From UBA830 sp036339975 (GTDB taxonomy: Bacteria; Pseudomonadota; Alphaproteobacteria; MPNO01; UBA830): a stretch of 64,000 nucleotides of DNA. Positions 44,674 through 54,126 of this stretch are shown piece after piece; within the stretch, counting starts at the first letter, position 1, and the number at the start of each line of letters is the position of its first letter. A program made the position numbers and the translations under genes. The stretch lies in NCBI GenBank assembly GCA_036339975.1, contig JAYYZV010000005.1, positions 1 through 64,000 on the forward strand, read 5' to 3'. The notes under the pieces were generated by a model, which ran no database searches, had not been told where the DNA came from, and saw only the letters and a list, made by a program, of their open reading frames with translations.

Positions 44674-45561
44674 GTGGAAAAGATCAACATCCAGTTCACC
44701 CTCTTCTCGGCATTTTATTCGCCACTTATTTCGACCTTTTCCGCAGGGTTTCTGCAGGAAGAGGGCCTTGATCCTGACTGGTCAGTGTCTCCACCCGGTG
44801 TCTCGGCAATCGCGGCGCTGGAAGATGGATCGGCCCATGTCGTCCAGTCGGCGCTGAGCCAAGGGTTCACCCCCTTGGATAATGGCCAGACCCCAAGCGT
44901 GGTTCATTTTGCACAGATTAACGAGATGGATGGATTTTTTATCACCGGGCGCGATGCAGATCCGAATTTCACATGGGACAAATTAGAGGGAGCAGAGGTA
45001 GTGACATTCGCCGGTGGTCAGCCGCTCGCTATGTTCAAATACGCCTGCCACAAGGCGGGTGTCGATTACGACGCCATCAACCTCATCCATCCCGGTGGGG
45101 CAGCCGATATAGACAAGGCTTTTCGTGAGGGCACAGGTCAGTACGTGCAGCAGCAGGGGCCGTTTCCGCAACAGCTGGAAGCCGACGGCATCGGATATGT
45201 CGTTTCGCAATCCGGTCCCCTGATTGGTCCGTGCGGATTCTCAAGTCTGGCGGCTACGCGGCAATGGTTGGAAACGGACACGGCAAAGGCTTTTATGCGT
45301 GCTTACACAAAAACGCGGAGATATATGAATGATACGCCCGCCGCGGATATCGCGAAGGCCGAGAAGCCGTATTTTCCCGATATCGACGAGGCAGTCTTGG
45401 CGAAATGTATCGCTTCCTATCAGGACCTCGGAACCTGGGCGCCGCATGTGGAGATCACTAAGCCCGCGTTCGAGGTCATCCTCAATGTGTTTGAACATTT
45501 TGGCACATTGAAGGAACGCTACACCTGGGATCAGGTATGTGTGCTTCCCCCGACAGGGTGA
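44674..45561 (+). CDS. THI5/SsuA-like (NMT1) ligand-binding protein lacking a signal peptide
   Basis: 295 residues of the type II periplasmic-binding fold: INIQFTLFSAFYSPLISTFS then AGFLQEEGLDPDW, DGSAHVVQSALSQG, LEGAEVVTFAGGQPLAMF and a C-terminal helical cap. Such proteins usually bind sulfonates, nitrate, aromatic acids or thiamine precursors for an ABC importer. Here the N-terminus goes straight into the first beta strand with no hydrophobic signal or lipobox, and no permease or ATPase gene is adjacent. It may act in the cytoplasm, as the THI5-type pyrimidine synthases do, or a secretion signal was missed upstream. Confidence 0.72.
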   Translation: MEKINIQFTLFSAFYSPLISTFSAGFLQEEGLDPDWSVSPPGVSAIAALEDGSAHVVQSALSQGFTPLDNGQTPSVVHFAQINEMDGFFITGRDADPNFTWDKLEGAEVVTFAGGQPLAMFKYACHKAGVDYDAINLIHPGGAADIDKAFREGTGQYVQQQGPFPQQLEADGIGYVVSQSGPLIGPCGFSSLAATRQWLETDTAKAFMRAYTKTRRYMNDTPAADIAKAEKPYFPDIDEAVLAKCIASYQDLGTWAPHVEITKPAFEVILNVFEHFGTLKERYTWDQVCVLPPTG

Positions 45562-45632
45562 TAGAGCGTAAAGACCATAAGCTCTGCCGTTGACGCCAAT
45601 TTAGTGCCTTAGGTTTGAAGGCCAAAACGGCA

Positions 45633-46610
45633 TTAACTATCAAGTCGTAGAACGATTTTACCAAAGTGTTTGTTGGACTTCATGTAGTCGACGGCTTCCT
45701 CCGCATCATTCAAGGCGTATTCACTATCGATCGGTATTGACAGGTCGCCGGCTTCGACGGAAGCCCACAAATCCTCCCGCATCGCTCGTACGATTTCCCG
45801 GACCTCCTCGACCGTGCGTGTCCGAAATGTCACGCCGATGTAATCGATGCGCCGCATCGCATGTAGGTCAAAATTGAAATCACCTTTGAACCCGCCGAGC
45901 CGACCGACATTCACGATCCGGCCAAGGATTTTCGTCGCAGATAGGTTGGCGTTCGCGGCATAGCCAGAAATCTGATCGACGATCAGGTCGACACCCTCTC
46001 CATCGGTTGCCTCCAGAACTTGTTTGACCCAGCCTTCGTCTCTAGAGTCGACCATCAGGTTGGCGCCGAATTCGCTGAGGCGGGCTCGACGATCGGGGTT
46101 GGTGGAAGAGCCAATTACAAGCTTGGCACCCAGGGCTTTCGCGATCTGCATTCCCATCAATCCAACACCTGTACTGGCGCCCTGTATCATTATTGTTTCA
46201 CCCCGCCTGAATCGGCCAGCTGTCACCGCCGCGTTATGCATCGTCTGGAGTGCGACTGGCAGGGTCGAGGCCTGTGCAAAAGTCATATTGTTAGCCGGAA
46301 TCGGAATGACCCGACCCCAGTCGGCGACCGCATACTCGGCCCAGCCCGAAGTGCCAGAGCACATTACTCGGTCGCCAAGATTTATGTTCGGCACGTCGTT
46401 TCCAATGGCAACGACTTCTCCAACGTACTCTATTCCCGGCACAGTGCCCGGCCCCCCGGCGCGACCGTGTGCCATGCCGCTGGCAACCATGGCGTCGGCG
46501 CGGTTCATCCCGCAGGCGCGAACTCTGATTAGAACCTCGTTCTTTTTTGGCTCAGGTTCCGGAACGTCAACAATCTTAAGGCCATCTGTACCAACAACAG
46601 CTGCTTTCAT
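45633..46610 (-). CDS. Zinc-free MDR oxidoreductase (quinone oxidoreductase-like)
   Basis: A 325-residue medium-chain dehydrogenase/reductase. GroES-like N-terminus (VRACGMNRADAMVASG, GIEYVGEVVAIG) and a Rossmann part with IQGASTGVGLMGMQIAKALGAK. Cysteine and histidine ligands of catalytic zinc are absent, as in NADPH:quinone oxidoreductase and enoyl reductase-like enzymes. The start at ATG 46610 follows GGAGAG. It diverges from the second UbiD gene by about 106 bp. Could reduce an unsaturated acid or quinone in that pathway. Confidence 0.88.
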   Translation of the reverse strand: MKAAVVGTDGLKIVDVPEPEPKKNEVLIRVRACGMNRADAMVASGMAHGRAGGPGTVPGIEYVGEVVAIGNDVPNINLGDRVMCSGTSGWAEYAVADWGRVIPIPANNMTFAQASTLPVALQTMHNAAVTAGRFRRGETIMIQGASTGVGLMGMQIAKALGAKLVIGSSTNPDRRARLSEFGANLMVDSRDEGWVKQVLEATDGEGVDLIVDQISGYAANANLSATKILGRIVNVGRLGGFKGDFNFDLHAMRRIDYIGVTFRTRTVEEVREIVRAMREDLWASVEAGDLSIPIDSEYALNDAEEAVDYMKSNKHFGKIVLRLDS

Positions 46611-46716
46611 AGATGTTCTCTCCACGCTTTCTAAATTTGTATCAAGTTTACCGATGGCGGGAGCTCTTGCCCAATTTTTGCGGCGGTATCATCATGCGGC
46701 AAACAAGGGAAAATAG

Positions 46717-48339
46717 ATGAACGATCCCAAATCGCGCGGTTACAAAGACATGCAAGATCATATGTGGGCGCTTGATGCCGCTGGTCTGCTGACGACGATT
46801 GATGCACCGATCAATAAAGACACCGAACTTAGTCCCTTGGTTCGGTGGCAGTTTAGAGGTGGAATTCCAGAAGTTGAGCGAAAAGCGTTTCTTTTTAAGA
46901 ATGTGATGGGAGCGGAAGGAAACCGATTCGATATCCCGGTCCTGACGGGCGCTCTGGCTGGAAACGCCGAGATCTATGCCATCGGTATGGGGGTTTCGGT
47001 AGACGATATCGGCGATTGCTGGGCCAATGCGATCGCAAACCCCATTGATCCGGTCGAATTTGCATCACCGCCGTGCCAAGAAGTTGTATTTGAAGGCGCC
47101 GGCCTAGTCTCGGGTAATGGTTTGGATGCGTTGCCCGTACCGGTATCCACACCCGGTTATGATTCCGCACCGTATCTTACCGCAACCGTCTGCGTCACCA
47201 GTGATCCTGACAACGGTATTCAGAACCTCGGTACTTATCGCGGCGGGTTGAAGGCACCCGACCGGATCGGACTAAAAATGTTCATGAATCTGGGGCAAGG
47301 CGCCGCTGCGCACTGGGAAAAATATCGAGCCCGGGGTGAGGCTATGCCGATGGCAATAGTAGTCGGCTGCCCGCCGCCCATCGCGTATTGCGGTCCTCAG
47401 AAATTACCAGAGAATATTGACGAGATCGGCATAGCCGGCGGCATCGCCGGCGTGCCGATGCGCATAGCAAAGGCGCGCACCAGCGACCTGATGGTGCCTG
47501 CGGATGCCGAGATCGTAATTGAGGGACTGCTCGATCCAAATCATTTTGAGCCAGAGGGACCGTTTGGGGAAAGCCATGGTTATATAAATCTTGAGGAGTT
47601 TAATTTTATCTTGCAGGTGACCGCCATCACCCGGAAAAGAAATGCTGTTTTCACCTCTATCATCAGTCAGGTTACACCGTCTGAGTCTTCTGTGATCAAA
47701 CGGGTTGCTTACGAACCCTTGTTCCTCAATCACCTGCGCGAACACCTCGGCATAAAAGCCGTAGTGCGCGTGTGTATGCATGAAGCCCTGACAAATTTAC
47801 GTAAAGTCGTTGTCGTTCAGTTCGCGCGCGGTACGGTCCGTACCGAAATTTGGCGCGCGCTATATGGTGCCATGTCGTTTCAGGCGGCGGTCGGAAAATA
47901 TATAATTGCTGTTGACGAGGATATCGATCCGCGAAATCTCGATGCCGTATTTTGGGCGATGAGCTACCGGGCCAACCTTGCGGATGACTGCGAGGTTATC
48001 CATCATAGGCCACGGGGGCATGGACCAAAAACAGGCGCGACTGAGGATGCGACGCTTGCTATAGACGCCACGCTGAAAGCGGATATGGCACCTGTGGCGC
48101 TTCCCAAGCGCGAATACATGGAAAATGCACGAGAAATCTGGGATCGGCTTGGCCTGCCGCCGTTAAAGCCAGAAGCGCCCTGGCACGGCTATGAGTTGGG
48201 TGACTGGTCCGCGGAATGGGATCGGCTAGCCGAACGCGCTGCGGCTGGGGACTGGATCGCCAATGGTGAACGCTCTAATCAAAAGCGCCGTGCCGGGGTT
48301 AAGCCCAACACCGACGTGCGCAAGGTTGATAAGGATTAA
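46717..48339 (+). CDS. UbiD-family prenyl-FMN-dependent (de)carboxylase (second copy)
   Basis: 540 residues, a close paralogue of the gene at 5281-6948 and of the same length class. Active-site counterparts are R175 (GTYRGGLK) and E280/E285 (EGPFGE). The extended C-terminal tail with WHGYELGDW is shared with the first copy. The two copies are 40 kb apart, suggesting either two related aromatic acids or duplication. Flanked by a divergent MDR oxidoreductase and an EamA transporter. As for copy 1, ubiX is not in the window. Confidence 0.9.
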   Translation: MNDPKSRGYKDMQDHMWALDAAGLLTTIDAPINKDTELSPLVRWQFRGGIPEVERKAFLFKNVMGAEGNRFDIPVLTGALAGNAEIYAIGMGVSVDDIGDCWANAIANPIDPVEFASPPCQEVVFEGAGLVSGNGLDALPVPVSTPGYDSAPYLTATVCVTSDPDNGIQNLGTYRGGLKAPDRIGLKMFMNLGQGAAAHWEKYRARGEAMPMAIVVGCPPPIAYCGPQKLPENIDEIGIAGGIAGVPMRIAKARTSDLMVPADAEIVIEGLLDPNHFEPEGPFGESHGYINLEEFNFILQVTAITRKRNAVFTSIISQVTPSESSVIKRVAYEPLFLNHLREHLGIKAVVRVCMHEALTNLRKVVVVQFARGTVRTEIWRALYGAMSFQAAVGKYIIAVDEDIDPRNLDAVFWAMSYRANLADDCEVIHHRPRGHGPKTGATEDATLAIDATLKADMAPVALPKREYMENAREIWDRLGLPPLKPEAPWHGYELGDWSAEWDRLAERAAAGDWIANGERSNQKRRAGVKPNTDVRKVDKD

Positions 48340-48360
48340 GGGGGCTTTGGTTCGTTCGCT

Positions 48361-48437
48361 ATTCCCGCGAAGGAGAATGTCTCGTTCTATTCCGTTCGTT
48401 TACCGGAGGCCCTCGCCTGCGCGGGGATGATGGACGG
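48361..48437 (+). repeat. Possible degenerate REP-like palindromic element
   Basis: Between ubiD and the EamA gene are ATTCCCGCGAAGGAGAATG and, some 45 bases on, CTCGCCTGCGCGGGGATGATGG, both resembling halves of the dispersed ATTCCCGCG... and GCGGGGATGA-type palindromes common in proteobacterial intergenic DNA. Only an imperfect pairing is visible. The end merges with the possible start of the next gene. Confidence 0.35.
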
Positions 48438-49313
48438 TTGAAATTATCCTTTGCAAAGCCTCCCCCAATAGTTGCCGGCCCCGCTTGGATGGTCCTTGCC
48501 GGGACCGGGTATACGCTGGCATCCGTTTGTACCCGCGAATTGTCGTCGGATTATTCAACCGCACAGCTTGCGTTCATGCGGGCAGTGATAGCCATGGCAT
48601 TCATCATGCCCATGATCGCCCGAAACGGCATTCACGTGATGAAAACCACTGTTTTCCCGATCCATGCGATACGGGGGTGTCTTACCTACGGTGGGATGAT
48701 GTGCTGGTTTTATGCTGTCAGCGTGATCCCGATCTCCGATTACACAGCGCTACTGTATATCCAGCCGGTCTTCACTATCCTTCTCGCGGTGCTTATCCTT
48801 GGCGAAAACGCCGGACCGCGAACCTGGGGCGCGATCGCTGTAGCCTTTGCAGGCGCACTGATCATCTTGCGGCCGGGCTTTCAGGAAATAAACCTCGGTA
48901 TGATGGCCGCGTTGGCGACCGGCATTTTGTTCGCCGGGGTCAATACTTGTATGAAAACACTTTCGAAAACAGACTCGGCCGCTGTGATGGTTGCCTATGT
49001 CAGTATCCTAATGCTTATTTTTTCCTCAATCCCTGCTTGGCTCTATTGGACAGATCTCAGCTTGCAGGACATTCCCACCATTATAGGCGTGGGGGTATTC
49101 GCGCTTCTTGGTCAGTATTCCATCACCCGAGCGATTGCGGTTGCGGAGGCGCGCGTCGTACAGCCTTTCGACTTTTCCAGACTAATTACGGCCGCCATCA
49201 TTGGTTGGATCGTGTTCGGTGAAAGTTCGGATCTATATACTTGGGCTGGAGCGCTGGTTATTTTTTGCGCGAGTTACTACGTAATCGTCTTCGAGCGGAG
49301 GGATCAGCACTAA
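48438..49313 (+). CDS. EamA-family (DMT) transporter
   Basis: 291 residues with ten predicted membrane helices in two EamA repeats (first repeat ends GALIILRPGFQE; second has FDFSRLITAAIIGWIVFGE). The start is uncertain: TTG 48438 is close to a repeat-like element, and ATG 48489 (MVLAGTGYTLASV) begins just before the first helix. Same strand as ubiD and the GST gene, so it may move the substrate or product of UbiD. Sixth or seventh DMT member in the window, with a further five on the other strand just downstream. Confidence 0.85.
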   Translation: MKLSFAKPPPIVAGPAWMVLAGTGYTLASVCTRELSSDYSTAQLAFMRAVIAMAFIMPMIARNGIHVMKTTVFPIHAIRGCLTYGGMMCWFYAVSVIPISDYTALLYIQPVFTILLAVLILGENAGPRTWGAIAVAFAGALIILRPGFQEINLGMMAALATGILFAGVNTCMKTLSKTDSAAVMVAYVSILMLIFSSIPAWLYWTDLSLQDIPTIIGVGVFALLGQYSITRAIAVAEARVVQPFDFSRLITAAIIGWIVFGESSDLYTWAGALVIFCASYYVIVFERRDQH

Positions 49314-49515
49314 TCGCGCACCACATCACCACCATCGTTTCGGCAGACGGTAGCCGTAAAGAATCCGTGCTTGACGCCCGGCGGGTAACGTCCGCGGGCG
49401 GCGACGGAATTGTGCCTGCGATTGAAAATGTATTAGCTGTCTTTAGGCCGAAGACATGGGGTTTTGGCGGTTGTTCACTGTCTGAAGAGGCCGGTATGGA
49501 GGTCGTGGAAATGAT

Positions 49516-50220
49516 ATGATAACGCAATACACATGGCCTACGCCGAACGGGCATAAGGTATCGATCCTAATTGCGGAGCTTGGCCTTGAGAGCGAAATTG
49601 TCGCTGTCGATATCAATATTGGTGAACAGTTTAATCCAGCGTTCCTCGAAATAAGTCCGAACAACCGGATTCCGGCGATTATCGATCACAAGCCTGTCGA
49701 CCGGGGTGGCCCGGTATCCGTGTTCGAGACTGGCGCAATTCTGTTGTATCTTGCCGAAAAAGAGGGGCGATTACTTCCGCAACCGAGTGAAATCCGAGCG
49801 TATAAGTCGGTGATAGAGTGGCTGATGTGGCAGATGGGCGGACTTGGTCCGATGGCGGGCCAGGCACACCATTTTAGACAGGCGATGGGTGGCGTCGACG
49901 TGCCGTATGGTGTAGAGCGTTATTCTAATGAAGTCCGCCGTCTGTATGATGTAATGAACAGACGTCTTTCGGAAACCGAGTGGCTGGCTGGCGACGAATA
50001 TTCAGTTGCCGATATTGCCTGCTGGCCTTGGGCTCGCCCGTCCCGGCGACAGGGAGTTGATAAGGCTGACTTTCCCCATGTGAAACGTTGGTTTGATGTT
50101 ATGGCTGCTCGTCCTGGCGTACAAAAGGGAATGGAGCTTTTGAGCGACAGGCGTGGATCGAGAGAGTTGACCGATAGATCACGTGAACTTTTGTTCGGCA
50201 TGGGCCAGTTGGAGCGATAA
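49516..50220 (+). CDS. Glutathione S-transferase family protein (YghU/Ure2p-like)
   Basis: 234 residues. An N-terminal thioredoxin-like domain with TWPTPNGHKVSILIAELGL and the glutathione-binding NRIPAIIDH and VFETGAILLYLAEK, then an all-helical C-terminal domain with LMWQMGGLGPMAGQAHHF and YSVADIACWPW. YghU-like proteins act as disulfide-bond reductases on glutathionyl substrates. Same strand as the EamA gene 202 bp upstream. Glutathione conjugation of an aromatic intermediate is conceivable but not shown. Confidence 0.9.
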   Translation: MITQYTWPTPNGHKVSILIAELGLESEIVAVDINIGEQFNPAFLEISPNNRIPAIIDHKPVDRGGPVSVFETGAILLYLAEKEGRLLPQPSEIRAYKSVIEWLMWQMGGLGPMAGQAHHFRQAMGGVDVPYGVERYSNEVRRLYDVMNRRLSETEWLAGDEYSVADIACWPWARPSRRQGVDKADFPHVKRWFDVMAARPGVQKGMELLSDRRGSRELTDRSRELLFGMGQLER

Positions 50221-50461
50221 TTATGGTTGATAAATGGATCAACTGCCCCCACTGCGCCAAAATGGAATACAATTTCCCGACGGTTGCCTGCGCAGCGGCT
50301 GAGAAAATTGAATCCTCTCCCATCACTCCCCCAATTTTCTTAAGACCAATCAACACGTGGAGACTGTTTAGATAGCAGTTGGAACTTAAAAATGGCGGGT
50401 TACCGAGGGCGGACGCGGTGTTATTTCCTTTAGTTATTTCCGAATCCAGTTGAGGGGGCGT

Positions 50462-51367
50462 TCAGTGCACCCCAGGTGCCTCGCCACGACGGGCTTCTTC
50501 GCGAACGCTGTAGTAATTAGCGGCGAAGATGACTAAGCCACCGACCGCTGTCCAAGGATTGATGGCCTCAGCGTAAATCAAATATCCGAGAAGTGCCATT
50601 AATGGCAACCGCAGAAAATCCAGTGGAAAAATGATTGTGATATCAGCGAGTTTCAATGCCCGTGCCATGGTGTAATGCGCTGCCAGTCCGGACAGCCCCC
50701 ACGCTAGAATCCAGGGGATATCAATCAATGTGGGTGTCACCCAATCGAAAATGAAGACTGCAGGAATAAGACCCAGCGGTAGCTGCATCGCGTTCATATA
50801 AAATATAATGCCTTGTGGTGACTCAGTGCGTGTTAAGTATTTAACCAAAACCCCGGATCCGGCATAAAGAAACGATCCCAGAAGCATCACGAAGCCCGCG
50901 ACGCTGAAGGCGGACCCTTCCGGTTGCAAGATGATCAATGCTCCGGAGAAGCCTAGTATCGTAGCAATCCATTTATGCCGCCACATGGTTTCACCCAAGA
51001 ACATGACGGCGAGAATGGCGGTAAAAAGTGGGACGGAGAATTCGATGGCCGTCAGGTCCGATAAAGTCAGATGTACAATCCCGTACATCCAGCATAGCTG
51101 CGCCGAAAACTGAATTAGCGCACGGAAGCCGTGGAATCTGAGGTTGGTCGTGTGCAGATCGCGAAAACGTTCACGCATGACAAAGGGCAGCACAGCTATG
51201 ACGCCGATAAGGGACCTGAAGAACAGAATCTCGAAAGTCGACATGGTGGTGTGTAATTCGCGTGCTGAAAGGGCCATTCCGGCGAAGCCCGCCATGGTGC
51301 CGCAGAACCAGAGGACAGCTTGAAAAAGTGGCGGCACTACCGAGGTATCCCGCGGGTTTCCCGCCAT
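50462..51367 (-). CDS. EamA-family (DMT) transporter, tandem array member 5
   Basis: 301 residues with ten predicted helices. Conserved segments include FRSLIGVIAVLPF, IEFSVPLFTAILAVMFLGE, SGALIILQPEG and PLDFLRLPLMALLGYLIY. Start ATG 51367 (MAGNPRDTS) overlaps the end of the preceding member by 31 bp; the longer frame to 51448 would lie within it. Last of five tandem DMT genes. It is most like its immediate neighbour (both end in a NYYSVxxE-like tail). Confidence 0.86.
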   Translation of the reverse strand: MAGNPRDTSVVPPLFQAVLWFCGTMAGFAGMALSARELHTTMSTFEILFFRSLIGVIAVLPFVMRERFRDLHTTNLRFHGFRALIQFSAQLCWMYGIVHLTLSDLTAIEFSVPLFTAILAVMFLGETMWRHKWIATILGFSGALIILQPEGSAFSVAGFVMLLGSFLYAGSGVLVKYLTRTESPQGIIFYMNAMQLPLGLIPAVFIFDWVTPTLIDIPWILAWGLSGLAAHYTMARALKLADITIIFPLDFLRLPLMALLGYLIYAEAINPWTAVGGLVIFAANYYSVREEARRGEAPGVH

Positions 51368-52233
51368 ACCGAGTAGTAGTTGCCACCGAAAATCAGGATC
51401 GCTCCCCCCAGCACCCAAATACTCACGCCTTCGGAATAGATCAACCAACCGATCAATGCGGCCAACGGCAGCCGCACAAAATCAACCGGGATGCAGACGG
51501 TGGCGTCTGCGAGTTGGAAGGCGCGGGCAAGGCAGAAATGTGCTGACATTCCAGTCAATCCAATAGCCAGTAACCAAGGGGTATCAGCCCACATCGGCCA
51601 TACCCATTCGAACCAGAATACCGCCGGCAGAAAAGCCAGCGGCAGCTGAATGATTTGCATCCAAAAAACGATGACCCAGGGTGCATCATCGCTGGTCAGT
51701 GATTTCATCATTACATTTGAGATGCCGTAGCATAGTGCACCCAGTAGTACTACTAGTGCACCTTGGGTGACGATCTCGAACCCCGGGCGCAGGATGACTA
51801 GGACGCCCGCCATACCCATCGCGACGGCGATCAACCTGTGCGATTTTGCTCTTTCTCCCAGAAAAAGCATGGCGATGATGGCAGTCCACATGGGCATAGT
51901 GAATTCTAATGCGGTCACATGTGCCATCGGCAGTAAGGTAATACCGATCACCCAGCACCACTGACCGCCGAAATGAACCACATTTCGGCCAAGCTGCATA
52001 CCGAACCGGCGAGTTTTGACTTTGTGGAAACCGAGGCGCCACGCCACTAGGCCCATGATGGGAATTCCGATGATCGATCGGAAGGACAGTAGCTCGAAGC
52101 TCGACAGGTTAGTCGACAGTTCGCGTACGGAGACCATCATCAGAATGAACGATGCCGCTGTCCCGAGCACCCAGAATGCGGCAAGCACAGCGTTCTGGGC
52201 CGGTTGAGATGTCTGCGCGGCGGGGTCTGCCAT
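51337..52233 (-). CDS. EamA-family (DMT) transporter, tandem array member 4
   Basis: 298 residues with two EamA repeats: FELLSFRSIIGIPIMGL, VTALEFTMPMWTAIIAMLFLGE, AGVLVILRPGF and PVDFVRLPLAALIGWLIYSE. ATG 52233 is chosen over the longer frame to 52350, which overlaps member 3. It is 23 bp downstream of that gene's stop. The neighbouring member 5 shares the NYYSV tail, suggesting local duplication. Confidence 0.86.
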   Translation of the reverse strand: MADPAAQTSQPAQNAVLAAFWVLGTAASFILMMVSVRELSTNLSSFELLSFRSIIGIPIMGLVAWRLGFHKVKTRRFGMQLGRNVVHFGGQWCWVIGITLLPMAHVTALEFTMPMWTAIIAMLFLGERAKSHRLIAVAMGMAGVLVILRPGFEIVTQGALVVLLGALCYGISNVMMKSLTSDDAPWVIVFWMQIIQLPLAFLPAVFWFEWVWPMWADTPWLLAIGLTGMSAHFCLARAFQLADATVCIPVDFVRLPLAALIGWLIYSEGVSIWVLGGAILIFGGNYYSVWRETRGIPR

Positions 52234-52256
52234 TGGTTGGTACCCGTTTAAAGAGA

Positions 52257-53171
52257 TCAGTCGGTCGTCGTCGAACTTGACCTGACGGTTCGCGTTTCCT
52301 TGCGGACAATATACATTGTCGACACAAAGATAACCGCCCCACCGACCCATGCCCAGACCACCGGTGCTTCCCCGAAAAAGAGGAAGGCACCCAGCGTCAC
52401 CCAGGGCAGCTTGGTAAAATCGACGATAATAATCAGGCTAGCATCCGCCAACGCCAATGCTCGGGCTAACATCCAGTGGGCAAGAGTCGCCGTTGCCGCA
52501 AGACCGATTAGCCACGGCGCGTCGGTCATTTGAGGCATCGAGATACCGCCCATAGCCCATGCGGCGGCGAGCGCCAGCGGCAAATGTATAACATTCATAT
52601 AGAAAACAATCGTGTCGCTGGTACCGTCCCGCATCAATACCTTTGTTACGATATTTGCACCCGCGTATCCGACTGCGGAGACGATAGCTGAAATTGCGGC
52701 GATGGTGACCGGTTCTAACCCTGGCCGCAGGATGATCAGGACGCCGGCAAAGCCTATGAAAGTTGCTATCCATCGCACCGTGTCCACCCGTTCCCCTAGA
52801 AACACAATGGCGAGAAGAATGGTGAATAATGGCACCGTAAACTGCAACGACATGCCAACCGATAGATTCATCTGCGATATTGCGTAAAACCAGCCGGCAA
52901 CACCAATGAAATGCATGAGATTACGGAGCAGATGCCACCTAAACATTCTGGTACGAAACAGCCCACTACCTGTCCGTCCGAAAACGGGCACCAGAAGGAC
53001 TAACCCGATCAGGGCCCGCCAAAATGCTAGCTCCCCCGTGTTATACCTATCGGCTAGGTGCCGCACGATCATGACCATAGACATGAAAGCGACAGTTGAT
53101 AACGCTATCCAGATAAAACCCCGAAGATTCGGTGAAAGCTTGGTGAGCCGTTGCCGGAAACTGCCGATCAC
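52257..53171 (-). CDS. EamA-family (DMT) transporter, tandem array member 3
   Basis: 304 residues with ten predicted helices. Segments: ELAFWRALIGLVLLVPVFGR, LQFTVPLFTILLAIVFLGER, AGVLIILRPGLEP and VDFTKLPWVTLGAFLFFGE. The start overlaps the stop of member 2 by 4 bp (ATGA). Its sequence sits between the 1/2 and 4/5 subtypes by eye. The substrate is unknown. Confidence 0.88.
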   Translation of the reverse strand: MIGSFRQRLTKLSPNLRGFIWIALSTVAFMSMVMIVRHLADRYNTGELAFWRALIGLVLLVPVFGRTGSGLFRTRMFRWHLLRNLMHFIGVAGWFYAISQMNLSVGMSLQFTVPLFTILLAIVFLGERVDTVRWIATFIGFAGVLIILRPGLEPVTIAAISAIVSAVGYAGANIVTKVLMRDGTSDTIVFYMNVIHLPLALAAAWAMGGISMPQMTDAPWLIGLAATATLAHWMLARALALADASLIIIVDFTKLPWVTLGAFLFFGEAPVVWAWVGGAVIFVSTMYIVRKETRTVRSSSTTTD

Positions 53172-54091
53172 GCGTTACCCTTTGCCGCGTTATCCTGCCG
53201 TTGTTTCTCCAACCGGCTTTCCCGCGCCGTGATATACCAAGTGCAGATGAAAATAAGGCCTCCGCCAACCCATACCCATATAGTTGGCACTTCGCCGAAT
53301 AGTGCGAAGGCGAAACCGGAGGTGATTGGAAGGCGAAGGAAGTCGGTCGGCCCGATGATGCTGGCGTCTGCCAGTTTAAGAGCGCTCGTGTACATTAGGG
53401 GTGCCAGAGTACCTGTTACGCCGATGAAAAGAATAGGTAGAATGTCGTCTACCGTCGGAGGCACCCATAGCCATAAAGTCAGTGGTACGCTGAGAAGAAG
53501 AATGAAAAAATTGGTGTAGAACGTCAGCGCCAGCGGCGTTTCGGTCTTAACCATGAATTTCAGAAAAATAACAGTCCCGGCATAGAGTGCCGCTGAGCCA
53601 AGGATCATCAGCTCTGCTAATCCTACGTCTAAATTGCCAGGTTGCAGTATGACCAGAGTTCCGCAGAAGCCGACGACGGTTGCGGCCGTTCGACGAATAC
53701 CTACACGTTCGCCAAGGAAGATGACGGCGAGCAGGATCAGGAAAAGCGGCAACGTGAAATGGATTGCGACGGCTTTTCCCAGTGGCACCACGCCGATGGC
53801 GTAAAACCACATAATCATCCCCGCAAAATTAACTACTGCCCGTATCGCGTGCATGCCTAGTCGTTGTGTTTTCAGTAGGTGGACGCCTTTCCAGGCGAAG
53901 TAGGGCATCAGGATCATCATGCTGACCAACATTCGCCAAAAAACAATCTCCGGCGATGCCATTGTGTCGGTTAGATATCTCACGCACGTATGTGTCGACG
54001 AGAAAAGAAACATCGAAAGTACTGCGATTATAACGCCGGTGATGACGTTCGATGATGCTGGATTAAGGGAGGTGCTGTCGGGGGAAGTCAT
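53168..54091 (-). CDS. EamA-family (DMT) transporter, tandem array member 2
   Basis: 307 residues with EamA repeats, including EIVFWRMLVSMMILMPYFAW, IHFTLPLFLILLAVIFLGER, CGTLVILQPGNLDVG and TDFLRLPITSGFAFALFGE. An AAGGAG abuts the ATG directly, an unusually short spacing. Closely resembles member 1 (shared TFYTNxF... and LFGEVPxxxVW blocks), so these two are probably a recent duplication. Confidence 0.88.
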   Translation of the reverse strand: MTSPDSTSLNPASSNVITGVIIAVLSMFLFSSTHTCVRYLTDTMASPEIVFWRMLVSMMILMPYFAWKGVHLLKTQRLGMHAIRAVVNFAGMIMWFYAIGVVPLGKAVAIHFTLPLFLILLAVIFLGERVGIRRTAATVVGFCGTLVILQPGNLDVGLAELMILGSAALYAGTVIFLKFMVKTETPLALTFYTNFFILLLSVPLTLWLWVPPTVDDILPILFIGVTGTLAPLMYTSALKLADASIIGPTDFLRLPITSGFAFALFGEVPTIWVWVGGGLIFICTWYITARESRLEKQRQDNAAKGNA

Positions 54092-54126
54092 CTCCTTAAA
54101 GTAGAGTATTTTGTGCGTATGAGGAA

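Noticed and set aside
48485..49222. 245-codon frame overlapping the EamA gene in another frame
   Set aside because: The EamA frame shows ten clear membrane helices and conserved motifs, whereas this frame is polar, Arg- and Cys-rich and has no ribosome site.
50222..50374. 50-codon frame with a CPHC motif directly after the GST gene
   Set aside because: It starts 1 bp after the GST stop but has no ribosome site of its own. The Cys pair alone does not support a zinc protein, and the sequence ends without a fold.
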